This document shows positions 1 to 7,805 of a stretch of 27,825 nt of DNA, in pieces; within the stretch, counting starts at the first letter, position 1, and each line of letters begins with the position of its first letter. The notes under the pieces were generated by a model that saw only the letters and a program-made list of their open reading frames with translations, ran no database searches and was not told the origin of the DNA. Location of the stretch: positions 1 to 27,825 of the forward strand of contig CABTZF010000023.1 in assembly GCA_902489255.1 (NCBI GenBank), read 5' to 3'. This stretch comes from an uncultured Peptoniphilus sp. (GTDB taxonomy: Bacteria > Bacillota > Clostridia > Tissierellales > Peptoniphilaceae). The position numbers and the translations under genes are program-made.

Positions 1-42
1 AATATATATTTCTGTATTAAAGTTTAATCTTAGTTGAATTGT

Positions 43-73
43 ATCATTAACTAGTGTATAGTTAGTTAATGAT
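43..73. repeat. Perfect 11-bp inverted repeat in left-edge noncoding DNA
   Basis: ATCATTAACTA (43-53) and TAGTTAATGAT (63-73) are perfect inverted copies separated by 9 bases. The stem is AT-rich and has no U-run, so it is more likely an operator or cruciform than a terminator. No coding frame of useful length crosses it; the only open frame from the window edge ends at a TGA at 35-37. The function is unknown. Confidence 0.5.
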
Positions 74-110
74 GATGTATTTTTAATGGTTTTCATAAAT
101 ACATTGTATC

Positions 111-149
111 AAAAAAAGGCGAGGATTTTTATGTTTCCTCGTCTTTTTT
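111..149 (-). terminator. Rho-independent terminator ending the GntR-ABC operon, probably bidirectional
   Basis: GGCGAGGA (118-125) pairs with TCCTCGTC (136-143), with one G-T wobble. The stem is flanked by an A-run at 111-117 and a T-run at 144-149, so it can terminate on either strand. It lies about 30 bp past the stop codon of the last minus-strand gene of the operon. Confidence 0.75.
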
Positions 150-156
150 CTATGAT

Positions 157-178
157 GGGGCTTTTGCAACAGTCCCCT
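157..178 (-). repeat. Possible insertion-sequence terminal tip
   Basis: Read on the minus strand this is GGGGACTGTTGCAAAAGC, a G-rich tip followed by CTGTTGCAAAA. That resembles the terminal repeats of several IS families (IS6 and IS1182 types, from memory). In that orientation the element would extend leftward beyond the window. No transposase is visible, and GGGG/CCCC could simply form a small hairpin. Confidence 0.25.
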
Positions 179-180
179 TT

Positions 181-780
181 TTAAAAATCCTTATTTCTGA
201 TAATTCTCTTTGCCCATGTGTATGATGCTATATATATAATAAAATTAAAAATCATAAAGTTTACAATTTTAAAAATTGTTGAAAAATCAACATAATTCAT
301 CAAATCTATTCCAAAAAGATTCTTAATTATTTGGAAAATAGAGGGAAATATATAAATCAAAACTGCTATATTAGAATTATCACCATATTTTAATTTAATC
401 GGAATTATAAAAGAGTATGCTGCCATTACTAAAGAAATGGCTACAAATACTATTAAAAAACTTTTAAATTCTATTTTTCCTATAACCAATAAATAATTAA
501 AAGCAAATATTACTGATAATGCCATTAAAAAAATATTGACTAAAAAATTAAAATTCACAACAGCTTCCTTACTTATTGGATAGATAAGTAAACTGCTTAT
601 TAATTTTTCTTTAAATTGCATTGTGTTTAAAATATAATAAATTAAGGGAATAACTACTAAATATGCATTAAAATTTACTGAAAAACTTAAAGTTAAAAAA
701 ACAAATAATAGTATGCCTATAGCAAAAATTATATTCATTATTTTATTTTCATATATAAATTTTATAAAGAGAGTTTTCAT
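181..780 (-). CDS. Small ABC-2 type membrane protein, permease B of the GntR-regulated transporter
   Basis: This is a 199-residue, very hydrophobic protein with about six predicted membrane segments and a basic C-terminus. It looks like a small ABC-2-type permease that would pair with the ATPase two genes upstream. I start it at the ATG at 778-780, preceded by GAAAGGAAT; a longer open frame to 822 has no good ribosome site and would overlap the upstream gene. It begins one base after the stop of the preceding permease gene, so translation is probably coupled. It is the last gene of a four-gene minus-strand operon. The transported substrate cannot be read from the sequence; relatives in YtrA-type operons are linked to cell-envelope or antibiotic stress. 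Confidence 0.7.
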   Translation of the reverse strand: MKTLFIKFIYENKIMNIIFAIGILLFVFLTLSFSVNFNAYLVVIPLIYYILNTMQFKEKLISSLLIYPISKEAVVNFNFLVNIFLMALSVIFAFNYLLVIGKIEFKSFLIVFVAISLVMAAYSFIIPIKLKYGDNSNIAVLIYIFPSIFQIIKNLFGIDLMNYVDFSTIFKIVNFMIFNFIIYIASYTWAKRIIRNKDF

Positions 781-781
781 A

Positions 782-1402
782 TTAAAATTCCTTTCTATTG
801 ATAATAAATTTTGATGCCACATAAGATATTGTCAAAAATATAAATGAAATTAAAACTATAATTATTTTTATTTCATTTATATTTATAGAATTATATATTT
901 TACAAGTTTTAATAGTTCCAAAACCTATTAAACCAAAACATAGAACAATAATTAATAAAAATAAAATTGGATATATTTTACCTTTATTTGCAAAAGCAAA
1001 AGCTAGAGGTAATAAAAAAGATATAAGGCTTAAAATAAATAGTAAGGAAAAGAGCGTTATAGTCAAATAAGCTGGAATTTTTATCATTATAAAAGATAAT
1101 AAAATTAAGCCCGTATAGATAAGCCCAATTCCTATAAATTCAATATATTTTGCATTTACAAAATCACTTCTTTTTATAGGATACTTAAAATAATCCATAT
1201 AATTTGAATTATTTACATCTCTAAGACAATAATTTAATGATATTATTACTAGTCCGTAGACTAGAATAAATCTCCCCAAAAAAACTTTACTAGTAGCAGA
1301 ATTTACTAAATTTAGTGATATTGAAAGGGCTAAAATATAAATAATTGATAATATTGTAGATTTAAAATTTTCATAAAAATCTTTTTTTAAAATAGCTTTC
1401 AT
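782..1402 (-). CDS. Small ABC-2 type membrane protein, permease A of the GntR-regulated transporter
   Basis: A 206-residue integral membrane protein with about six hydrophobic segments, opening with the basic sequence MKAILKKDFYENF. It is similar in size and layout to the next gene (181-780), so the two probably form a heterodimeric membrane channel. The ATG at 1400-1402 overlaps the TAA of the ATPase gene by one base, with an AAGAGG ribosome site inside the upstream coding sequence, so it is translationally coupled. No specific family motif is visible; the assignment rests on hydrophobicity and on its place directly after an ABC ATPase. The function is inferred to be envelope-stress or peptide export. 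Confidence 0.7.
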   Translation of the reverse strand: MKAILKKDFYENFKSTILSIIYILALSISLNLVNSATSKVFLGRFILVYGLVIISLNYCLRDVNNSNYMDYFKYPIKRSDFVNAKYIEFIGIGLIYTGLILLSFIMIKIPAYLTITLFSLLFILSLISFLLPLAFAFANKGKIYPILFLLIIVLCFGLIGFGTIKTCKIYNSININEIKIIIVLISFIFLTISYVASKFIINRKEF

Positions 1403-2241
1403 TATTTGCCTCTTTCATAAAATACCATTATTTGGTCAATTGATGGCTTTTCAAGTATTGCATCTTTATACTTGTTGGAAAATTCCTTTTTATTTTTTAT
1501 AAGGACATCAGTATTATATTTGCCTTCTTTTATTTTAAGGAAATATTTATTGTCATAATTACTTAAGCTTTTAAAGTCTGTTTTCAAAATTCCATAGTCA
1601 TATATTAAATCATCTTTGTTTTTTGAAAATACTAACTTTCCTTGAGAAATAAAACTTATATAATCAGCAATTTTTTCTAAATCACTTGTTATATGAGTTG
1701 AAAATAATATGCTTGAATTTTCATCTTTTATAAACTCAAAAAATATATCTAAAATTTCATCTCTAATTACAGGGTCAAGTCCTGAAGTCGGTTCATCTAA
1801 AATTAGTAATTTAGGATGGGAAGAAAGAGCATTTATAATTTTAAGTTTCATCTTATTGCCAGTTGAAAGCTCTTTATATTTTTTATCCTTAGGAATTCTA
1901 AATTCACCGATAAGTTTATAAAAATAATCCTTATCCCATTTTTTATAAAGGCTTGCCATGATTTTTTCAATCTCTTTAATTTTCAAATTTTCTGTGAAAA
2001 ACCCCTCATTAAAAACAACTCCAATATCCTCTTTAATCTCTTTTGATATATGATTTCCAAAAACTTTAATATCTCCCTTGTATTTAACAAGATCCAAAAT
2101 AGATTTTATTAAAGTTGTTTTTCCTGCACCATTTTCACCAATAAGACCCATTACAGTCCCACTTTCCATAGAAAAATTATCAATGGTTAAGTGAAAATCT
2201 CCATATGATTTTTCTAAATTATTAATTTCTATTGTTTTCAT
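1402..2241 (-). CDS. ABC transporter ATP-binding protein of the YtrB/BcrA type
   Basis: The 279-residue cytoplasmic ATPase drives the two small permeases encoded downstream. Walker A is GENGAGKTT (35-43), the signature is LSTGN (125-129), Walker B is LLILDE (145-150), followed by a PTSGLDP D-loop and an STHI switch histidine region. The signature has Thr for the usual Gly and Asn for Gln, which is common in this exporter subfamily. The remaining C-terminal part, past about residue 210, matches nothing I recognise. The ATG at 2239-2241 follows AGGTGAT. It lies 8 bp after the GntR gene and 1 bp overlaps the next gene, so all four belong to one transcript. It is known that GntR-ABC operons of this shape respond to cell-wall antibiotics in Bacillus; that role here is inference. 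Confidence 0.88.
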   Translation of the reverse strand: MKTIEINNLEKSYGDFHLTIDNFSMESGTVMGLIGENGAGKTTLIKSILDLVKYKGDIKVFGNHISKEIKEDIGVVFNEGFFTENLKIKEIEKIMASLYKKWDKDYFYKLIGEFRIPKDKKYKELSTGNKMKLKIINALSSHPKLLILDEPTSGLDPVIRDEILDIFFEFIKDENSSILFSTHITSDLEKIADYISFISQGKLVFSKNKDDLIYDYGILKTDFKSLSNYDNKYFLKIKEGKYNTDVLIKNKKEFSNKYKDAILEKPSIDQIMVFYERGK

Positions 2242-2249
2242 AAAATCAC

Positions 2250-2621
2250 CTAAATCTTATATAAATTTTCTAAAATATCAAATAAATCTTTTTTCGACAT
2301 TTTCAAATCTTGAGAAATTATAACAATATCCTTAAATTTTTCCTCAATTTTTTCTATTCCCTCTTCATAAAAAATCTCCTTATCTATGGAGCTAACAAAA
2401 GATCCCTTGCCTGCAACTGTATATATTAGGCCTTCATTTTCTAATTCACTGTAGGCTCTTTTTGTTGTGATTACACTAACTTTTAAATCACTTGCAAGAC
2501 TTCTCAAGCCCGGAAGTGGGCTATCTTTTTTTAATTGTCCGAGAATTATAGCTTTTTTTATCTGATATTTTATTTGTTCATAAATTGGTTTTTCAGATTT
2601 TCCGGAAATAATTATATTCAT
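2250..2621 (-). CDS. GntR-family repressor of the YtrA subfamily
   Basis: This 123-residue protein has an N-terminal winged helix-turn-helix (about residues 10-78) with typical GntR features: PIYEQIKYQIKKAI, then LPGLRSLASDLKVS and a recognition helix. Only about 45 residues follow, too few for a FadR- or HutC-type ligand domain but right for the YtrA subfamily, whose short tail mainly dimerises. It is the first gene of the operon with the ABC ATPase and permeases. The promoter at 2653-2681 has its -10 inside a 7-bp inverted repeat, so negative autoregulation released by an envelope stimulus is likely. The ATG at 2619-2621 follows GGTGATTAG. Confidence 0.85.
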   Translation of the reverse strand: MNIIISGKSEKPIYEQIKYQIKKAIILGQLKKDSPLPGLRSLASDLKVSVITTKRAYSELENEGLIYTVAGKGSFVSSIDKEIFYEEGIEKIEEKFKDIVIISQDLKMSKKDLFDILENLYKI

Positions 2622-2633
2622 CTAATCACCACT

Positions 2634-2661
2634 GTATATATTGTATATTAACAGTATATAC
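2634..2661. promoter_or_regulatory. Inverted-repeat operator for the GntR/YtrA-like regulator
   Basis: GTATATA (2634-2640) and TATATAC (2655-2661) are perfect inverted copies with a 14-bp spacer. The spacing fits a dimer of a YtrA-type GntR protein. One arm covers the -10 box of the regulator's own promoter, so binding should block transcription of the whole ABC operon. Confidence 0.6.
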
Positions 2662-2681
2662 TCATAAATTATTTATGTCAA
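2653..2681 (-). promoter_or_regulatory. Sigma-A-type promoter of the GntR-ABC operon
   Basis: On the minus strand TTGACA (at 2676-2681) is followed after 17 bp by TATACT (at 2653-2658). The match to consensus is almost perfect, so the promoter should be strong unless repressed. The -10 overlaps the operator arm at 2655-2661. Confidence 0.75.
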
Positions 2682-2686
2682 TATTC

Positions 2687-2715
2687 TTGACAAATTTTTT
2701 TATCTAAAATATTCT
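2687..2715 (+). promoter_or_regulatory. Sigma-A-type promoter of the HIBCH-like gene
   Basis: TTGACA (2687-2692), a 17-bp spacer and TATTCT (2710-2715). The start codon is only 16 bases past the -10 box, so the leader is very short, about 10 bases, and contains just GGGTGATT as ribosome site. The -35 boxes of this and the divergent operon are 5 bp apart, so the two promoters may compete for polymerase. Confidence 0.65.
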
Positions 2716-2731
2716 TATTTTGGGTGATTAA

Positions 2732-3787
2732 ATGATTATTAAAGAAATTAAAGATAATGTAGGAATTATTTATCTAAACAGACCTGATAAGATTAATGCC
2801 TTGAATTTTGAAATGTTTAATGATATACAAAATACTCTGGAAGATTGGGAGAAAAATAATGAAGTTAAAATAGTTCTCTTTGACGCTTTCGGTGAAAAGG
2901 GTTTTTGCTCCGGCGGTGATTTAAAGGAATTGTATGAAGACTATTTAATTAATGATGCTTGTAAAAATAAATACAAATTTTTTAGCCAAGAAGTTCTTAT
3001 GGATAAGTATATAATGTCCTATAGTAAACCAATTATAAGTCACTGGTTTGGTATTGTTATGGGTGGAGGAGTTGGACTTAGTATTCATTCTGATGTAATT
3101 ATCACAGATGAAACTACAAAATGGGCAATGCCTGAAACAAAACTTGGCTTTGTGCCTGATGTGTCTGTTGGAAAAAATATTTCCACACTTCCTCAAGCTC
3201 TAGGTCAATATGTTGGTCTTACTGGAGCTATCCTGGAAGCATCTGACCTAATAAAATATAATTTTGCACATGTGTTTTGTAGAAGTGATAATTACCAAAA
3301 ACTCATAAGGGAGCTTTTCAAAATAGCAAATGAAAATCCTCAAGAAAAAATAATTGAAAAATTTAAAGAAGCTTCTGAAGATTATAATATGCCCTTGCAA
3401 AAAACTTTTATCAGCCAAAATATAAAGGCTATAAAAAAATATTTTTCAATTTCCAATATAATTGACCTTTACAAAAATTTAGAAAATAATTTTGACGATT
3501 CTTTTGCTTACAAAAATTATCATAATTTAAAAAATCGCTCTCCCTTTATGCTTACCCTGCAATTTGAAAAGTACTTCTTATGTAAAAATTTAAGCCCCCA
3601 AGAAACTATTGACTTGGACTTAAAAATTTTAAATTATGCTACTGACAAAGGACTTTTAGCTGAAGGAATAAGAGCCAATATGATTGATAAAACTTATGAC
3701 CCTTCTTGGCCCACAAAATCTTTGGAAGATGTTTCCATGGCTTCAATAAAAAATCTTTTATCCATAGATAAGTCTTTTCAAAAATAA
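2732..3787 (+). CDS. Enoyl-CoA hydratase/isomerase family protein, 3-hydroxyisobutyryl-CoA hydrolase-like
   Basis: A 351-residue crotonase-fold enzyme. The oxyanion-hole segment is GFCSGGD (57-63) and the second is MGGGVGLS (110-117). A Glu in MPET (E135) and an Asp in FVPDV (D143) sit where HIBCH hydrolases keep their catalytic acids. The C-terminal part has GIRANMIDK and a DPSWP segment typical of the ECH_2/HIBCH branch, and the length (about 350) also fits that branch rather than ordinary 260-residue hydratases. The expected reaction is hydrolysis of a 3-hydroxyacyl-CoA, classically 3-hydroxyisobutyryl-CoA in valine breakdown, but no other valine-pathway gene is nearby, so another short acyl-CoA substrate is possible. 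It has its own promoter and terminator. Confidence 0.8.
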   Translation: MIIKEIKDNVGIIYLNRPDKINALNFEMFNDIQNTLEDWEKNNEVKIVLFDAFGEKGFCSGGDLKELYEDYLINDACKNKYKFFSQEVLMDKYIMSYSKPIISHWFGIVMGGGVGLSIHSDVIITDETTKWAMPETKLGFVPDVSVGKNISTLPQALGQYVGLTGAILEASDLIKYNFAHVFCRSDNYQKLIRELFKIANENPQEKIIEKFKEASEDYNMPLQKTFISQNIKAIKKYFSISNIIDLYKNLENNFDDSFAYKNYHNLKNRSPFMLTLQFEKYFLCKNLSPQETIDLDLKILNYATDKGLLAEGIRANMIDKTYDPSWPTKSLEDVSMASIKNLLSIDKSFQK

Positions 3788-3789
3788 AG

Positions 3790-3820
3790 AAAGAAACCTC
3801 AAAATACAGAGGTTTCTTTT
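3790..3820. terminator. Bidirectional terminator between convergent genes
   Basis: AAAGAAACCTC (3790-3800) and GAGGTTTCTTT (3809-3819) form an 11-bp stem with an 8-base loop. The A-rich and T-rich flanks let it end both the HIBCH-like transcript on the plus strand and the P-type ATPase transcript on the minus strand. Confidence 0.8.
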
Positions 3821-3823
3821 AAT

Positions 3824-6529
3824 TTATCTTTTATTTTTAAATCTTAATTTTTTTTGTATTTCTCCCAAAACCAAGGGGAAAAATGCTGCTATTAGTATTA
3901 CCGACCATTCTTTTAAATCAAGTTTAACCAGTTTAAAGGCATCCGCTAAAAACGGAATATACAATACCAACACCATAAGTGAAAATGATAAAATATTTGC
4001 CATTAATAACTTTTTATTTGTAAATACTCCAATTTCAAATATTGTTTTATCAACTGACCTGGCAGAATATGACCTCAAAAGTTCTGAAAGTATTAATGTA
4101 GAAAATGCCATTGACCTTGCCATCTCAAGTCCTTGGCCTTCATAGCCGAACCATTTTAATCCTGTGCAATATGATATTAAAGTTGCACAAGTTATGGCTA
4201 TAGACTGAATAATAACAGTTATTTTCAAATTTTTATCTACTATCGGTTCGTTAGGATCTCTAGGAGCAGCTTTCATTATATCTTTTTCTCCATTTTCAAC
4301 TCCCAAAGCAAGTGCCGGGAATGAATCTGTTACAAGATTTAACCATAACAATTGAATTGGTATAAGCGGCACAGGTAAATTTAAAATAATAGAAATAAAT
4401 ACAATTAAAACTTCTCCAATATTGCAAGAAAGTAAATATCCCACAAATTTTTTAATGTTGGAATAAATTATTCTTCCTTCTTCAACGGCATTTACAATCG
4501 TAGCAAAATTATCATCAGTCAAAATAACTTCGGCTGTATTTTTTGCAACATCTGTTCCGGTTATACCCATGGCTATACCAATATCAGCTTTTTTTATTGC
4601 CGGAGCATCATTAACTCCATCTCCTGTCATGGCAACTATATGTCCATTTTGTTTAAGGGCATCAACAATTTGTACCTTGTTTTCAGGAGAAACTCTTGAA
4701 TAAACTTTTTTTGTTTTTACAAGCTCTCTAATTTCCTGATCAGATAAATTATTTAATTCCTTGCCGTTTATAGCTTCGTCTTCTGTTTCTGCAATTCCAA
4801 GTTCTTTAGCTATTGCAAAAGCAGTTTCCAAATAATCTCCTGTGATCATTACAGGCCTTATCCCTGCACTTCTGCATTCCTTTATTGCATCTTTAACTTC
4901 AGGTCTTGCCGGATCAATCATACCTGTAAGACCAACAAATACCATATCTCTTTCTATGTTTTCAGAAAAAATATCACTAGGCACCTTATCATAATTTTTA
5001 AAGGCATAAGCTAAAACCCTTAAAGCCTCTTTTGCAAATTTCTTATTCTCTTCAAGTATTTTTGTCCTCATATCCTCGGTAAGATCAGAAACTTTACCAT
5101 TTAAAAATATTTTATTGCAGTTTGAAAGAATAATATCCGGTGCTCCCTTGGTAAAGGATGAAATTTTATTTTCAAAAAAATTCTTGTGAAAAGTTGTCAT
5201 CATCTTTCTGGTCGAATCAAAGGGTATTTCTTCAAGTCTTGAAAAATCATCGTTAAGTTTATAAATAGAATTTCCTATCTTCTCTGCAAAAGTAAGTAAA
5301 GCCCCCTCTGTAGGATCTCCAATAATAGAAGCTTCGTTTTCATCATAAGTTAATGAGGCATCATTTGTTAAAGATGCTATAGAAGATAATAAATAAAGTT
5401 CTTCTTCATCCTTTAAAGATATTTCTCCCCCATCATAATATATTTTTCCCTCAGGCATATAACCTGTTCCTGTAAGCTCAATCACTTTATTATTAACAAA
5501 TACTCTTGTAACCGTCATTTGATTTTGAGTTAAAGTTCCTGTTTTATCTGAGCAGATAATTGTTGTAGTTCCTAAGGTTTCCACTGCAAGAAGTTTTTTT
5601 ACAATAGCATTTTTCTTGGCCATCTTTCCCATGCCTATTGAAAGAACAATGGTTACTATAGCCGGTAGACCTTCAGGAACTGCCGCAACTGCAAGAGAAA
5701 TTGCAGTCATAAACATCTCTTTAAATTCATGCTTATAAAGTAATCCTACAACTAATACAAATATGCAAATCCCTATAACTAAAATTCCTAAAAATTTTGA
5801 AAGAGTAGCTAACTTTTTTTGTAGGGGAGTTTCTTCCCTATCCAAAGTAGAAATTGATGTAGCTATTTTCCCAAGTTCAGTTTCATGCCCTGTTGCTATG
5901 ACAAGACCTCTGCCTCTGCCATAAGTTACAATGCTTGAAAAATAAGCTAGATTTTCCCTATCACCCAAGTCTATAAAATCATCAAAAACTTTTTGTGCAT
6001 CTTTTTCTACCGGAACAGATTCTCCTGTAAGTGATGATTCATCTATCTTTAAATTGTTTGACCTAATTAATCTTAAATCAGCAGGAACAATATCTCCCGT
6101 TTCTAAATTTACTATATCTCCCGGAACAATTTTTTCAGAATCAATTTCAATTTCTTTTCCATTCCTTATTACCTTAGCCTTAGGTGAAGACATTTTTTGC
6201 AAGGCTGCAATTGCTTCTTCCGCTTTTCCTTCTTGATAAATTGAAAGACAGGCATTTACAAGGACTATAGTAATTATTATAAAAGCATCTAAAGTTTCTT
6301 TTGTAAAAGCCGAAAAAATTGCAGCAACAATTAATATAATAATCATAGGATCAAAAAATTGATCTTTTAATTTCTCTAAAATACTTTTCTTTTCCTCTTT
6401 TTTTAAAGCATTTGGTCCATATTTCTCCAGTCTTTTTAGAGCCTCGTCTTCTTTAAGACCATTTTCTGTGCCGGATAATTTCGCCAAAGCTTCTTCACTG
6501 CTTAATTTATACCAATTAATATTATCCAT
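3824..6529 (-). CDS. P-type Ca2+-transporting ATPase (type IIA, SERCA-like)
   Basis: A complete 901-residue cation pump of the plasma membrane. The order is: N-terminal cation-ATPase domain (1-75), membrane pair (about 60-95), actuator domain with TGES (168-171), fourth membrane helix with PEGLPA (285-290), phosphorylation site DKTGT (D328), nucleotide domain with KGAPD, hinge TGDGVNDAP, and six C-terminal membrane segments. PEGLPA in M4 and N-x-x-T-D in M6 (LLWLNLVTDSFPALALG) are characteristic of Ca2+ pumps. Expected role: ATP-driven Ca2+ export. It is monocistronic, started by an ATG with AAGGAGTTTA in front. An AT-rich terminator-like hairpin sits in its leader. Specificity for Mn2+ or Na+ instead of Ca2+ cannot be excluded from motifs alone. 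Confidence 0.92.
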   Translation of the reverse strand: MDNINWYKLSSEEALAKLSGTENGLKEDEALKRLEKYGPNALKKEEKKSILEKLKDQFFDPMIIILIVAAIFSAFTKETLDAFIIITIVLVNACLSIYQEGKAEEAIAALQKMSSPKAKVIRNGKEIEIDSEKIVPGDIVNLETGDIVPADLRLIRSNNLKIDESSLTGESVPVEKDAQKVFDDFIDLGDRENLAYFSSIVTYGRGRGLVIATGHETELGKIATSISTLDREETPLQKKLATLSKFLGILVIGICIFVLVVGLLYKHEFKEMFMTAISLAVAAVPEGLPAIVTIVLSIGMGKMAKKNAIVKKLLAVETLGTTTIICSDKTGTLTQNQMTVTRVFVNNKVIELTGTGYMPEGKIYYDGGEISLKDEEELYLLSSIASLTNDASLTYDENEASIIGDPTEGALLTFAEKIGNSIYKLNDDFSRLEEIPFDSTRKMMTTFHKNFFENKISSFTKGAPDIILSNCNKIFLNGKVSDLTEDMRTKILEENKKFAKEALRVLAYAFKNYDKVPSDIFSENIERDMVFVGLTGMIDPARPEVKDAIKECRSAGIRPVMITGDYLETAFAIAKELGIAETEDEAINGKELNNLSDQEIRELVKTKKVYSRVSPENKVQIVDALKQNGHIVAMTGDGVNDAPAIKKADIGIAMGITGTDVAKNTAEVILTDDNFATIVNAVEEGRIIYSNIKKFVGYLLSCNIGEVLIVFISIILNLPVPLIPIQLLWLNLVTDSFPALALGVENGEKDIMKAAPRDPNEPIVDKNLKITVIIQSIAITCATLISYCTGLKWFGYEGQGLEMARSMAFSTLILSELLRSYSARSVDKTIFEIGVFTNKKLLMANILSFSLMVLVLYIPFLADAFKLVKLDLKEWSVILIAAFFPLVLGEIQKKLRFKNKR

Positions 6530-6557
6530 TTAAACTCCTTACATAAGTTAAAAAACG

Positions 6558-6584
6558 TAAAAAAATAAGTCTTAAAAAAGACTT
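6558..6584 (-). terminator. Terminator-like hairpin in the leader of the P-type ATPase gene
   Basis: On the minus strand AAGTCTT and AAGACTT (6567-6573 and 6578-6584) form a 7-bp stem with a 4-base loop, followed by a run of about eight U in the transcript. It lies about 40 bases before the start codon. A weak -10/-35 pair (TTAGAA, 16 bp, TATAAT) lies upstream of it, so it could act as an attenuator. The stem is AT-rich and no alternative antiterminator pairing is obvious. Confidence 0.35.
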
Positions 6585-6701
6585 TACTAAACTAATATTA
6601 TTTACAACATTTTAAATAAAATCCCTTGAATTATAGAATTTCTTTATAATTTTCTAATATTTTATATAATACCCATTTATCTATTTTTAAATTATGTAAA
6701 T

Positions 6702-6747
6702 AAAAAATAACTTTACACAATATTTTTTTATTATGTAAAGTCATTTT
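6702..6747 (-). terminator. Terminator of the AraC-family gene
   Basis: ACTTTACA and TGTAAAGT pair over 8 bp, and after one mismatch AAAAAT pairs with ATTTTT. The structure begins 4 bp past the stop codon of the AraC gene and is followed by T-rich sequence on the minus strand. The rest of 6530-6701 holds the leader and promoter region of the P-type ATPase and no gene. Confidence 0.5.
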
Positions 6748-6750
6748 TTA

Positions 6751-7674
6751 TCATATGTTATTTTTTCTGTATTCGCTAGGACTAAGTCCTGTAAATTTTT
6801 TAAAAGATCTCGAAAAGTTTGATGGATTAGAAAAACCAACATCTTGAGCAATATCTGTAATCTCTTTTTCTAAATCTATTAGAAGTTTTTCCGCCTCAAT
6901 CATTCTCAAATTATTTAGATACCTCATTGGCGTGTACTGAAATTTTCTAATGAATTTGTTGTTCAAATTTGTCTTAGATATTTTAAAATTTTTTGAAAGA
7001 AAATCTAAATCAATTTTCTCAGAAATATTTAACCTTAAATATTCTTCTATTTTATTTATATCATCTTGCAAATCTTTCTTGTAATATTTTTTCCTATTAT
7101 CTGATAATTTTTTCTTGGATATTAAATAAATCAGTTCAAGGGTTTTAAGACCTATTAACTTCTTGTCTTTATTTTTTAGAATTTCTATAAGTTCATTAGC
7201 CCTATATATTATTTTTTCATCTGAAATGATATAACCTATATCCTTGGTCCCCTCAACTATCCTTATAAATTCTTCAATAAATGTATAATAGTAAAAATCT
7301 TTTTCTAATTCTTTGGGAACAATAGAAATATTAAAGGCAATAGTCCTATCACTGGTTGAATAAGATTCTTTTGCCTTAGGTATAGATTTGCCAACAAAAA
7401 TCTCTCTTGTTATTAGGACCTTATTTTTATTAATATAGGTGTAATAATTTCCCTCATAAGAATATCCAATCCTGTAACCGAACCTGCCATCATATTCAGA
7501 ATCTTTGGCATTGTATTTGTGTTTAAAATCAATAAACATTATATAAACACCAGGAAATAACCTATAAGAAGTAATCCTATTATCTGCAAAATCAAGATGC
7601 TTAAAATATAAAATATCTGGATCTTCAGTAGTTAATATTTTAAAGCCCCAACTTTCAATTCCTTTTCTTTTCAT
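6751..7674 (-). CDS. AraC/XylS-family transcriptional regulator
   Basis: A 307-residue DNA-binding protein. The last 100 residues form the double helix-turn-helix of AraC proteins: first helix pair around IDLDFLSKNFKISKTNLNNK, second around ITDIAQDVGFSNPSNFSRSF, ending with FTGLSPSEYRK. The N-terminal 200 residues are not a cupin I can recognise and probably sense a ligand. The gene follows, in the same direction and 131 bp downstream, the two ABC half-transporter genes. That pairing (AraC plus two exporter-fold ABC proteins) recalls YbtA with YbtP/YbtQ, so control of a siderophore- or drug-related transporter is a reasonable guess. The ATG at 7672-7674 has only a modest GGTGGA site 10 bases upstream. 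Confidence 0.85.
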   Translation of the reverse strand: MKRKGIESWGFKILTTEDPDILYFKHLDFADNRITSYRLFPGVYIMFIDFKHKYNAKDSEYDGRFGYRIGYSYEGNYYTYINKNKVLITREIFVGKSIPKAKESYSTSDRTIAFNISIVPKELEKDFYYYTFIEEFIRIVEGTKDIGYIISDEKIIYRANELIEILKNKDKKLIGLKTLELIYLISKKKLSDNRKKYYKKDLQDDINKIEEYLRLNISEKIDLDFLSKNFKISKTNLNNKFIRKFQYTPMRYLNNLRMIEAEKLLIDLEKEITDIAQDVGFSNPSNFSRSFKKFTGLSPSEYRKNNI

Positions 7675-7805
7675 CTACAAATTCCACCACATTTCCACCA
7701 GCCATTTTTATAAATTAATCATATTTTTGTGAAAAAGACCCAATGTTTTTTCATCAAGAATCACAATTCCTTTTTTATATTATATGCTTTAAATTAATTT
7801 AATTA

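Noticed and set aside
2945..3196. 83-codon minus-strand frame inside the HIBCH-like gene
   Set aside because: Shadow frame of a well-supported crotonase-family gene, with no ribosome site or domain.
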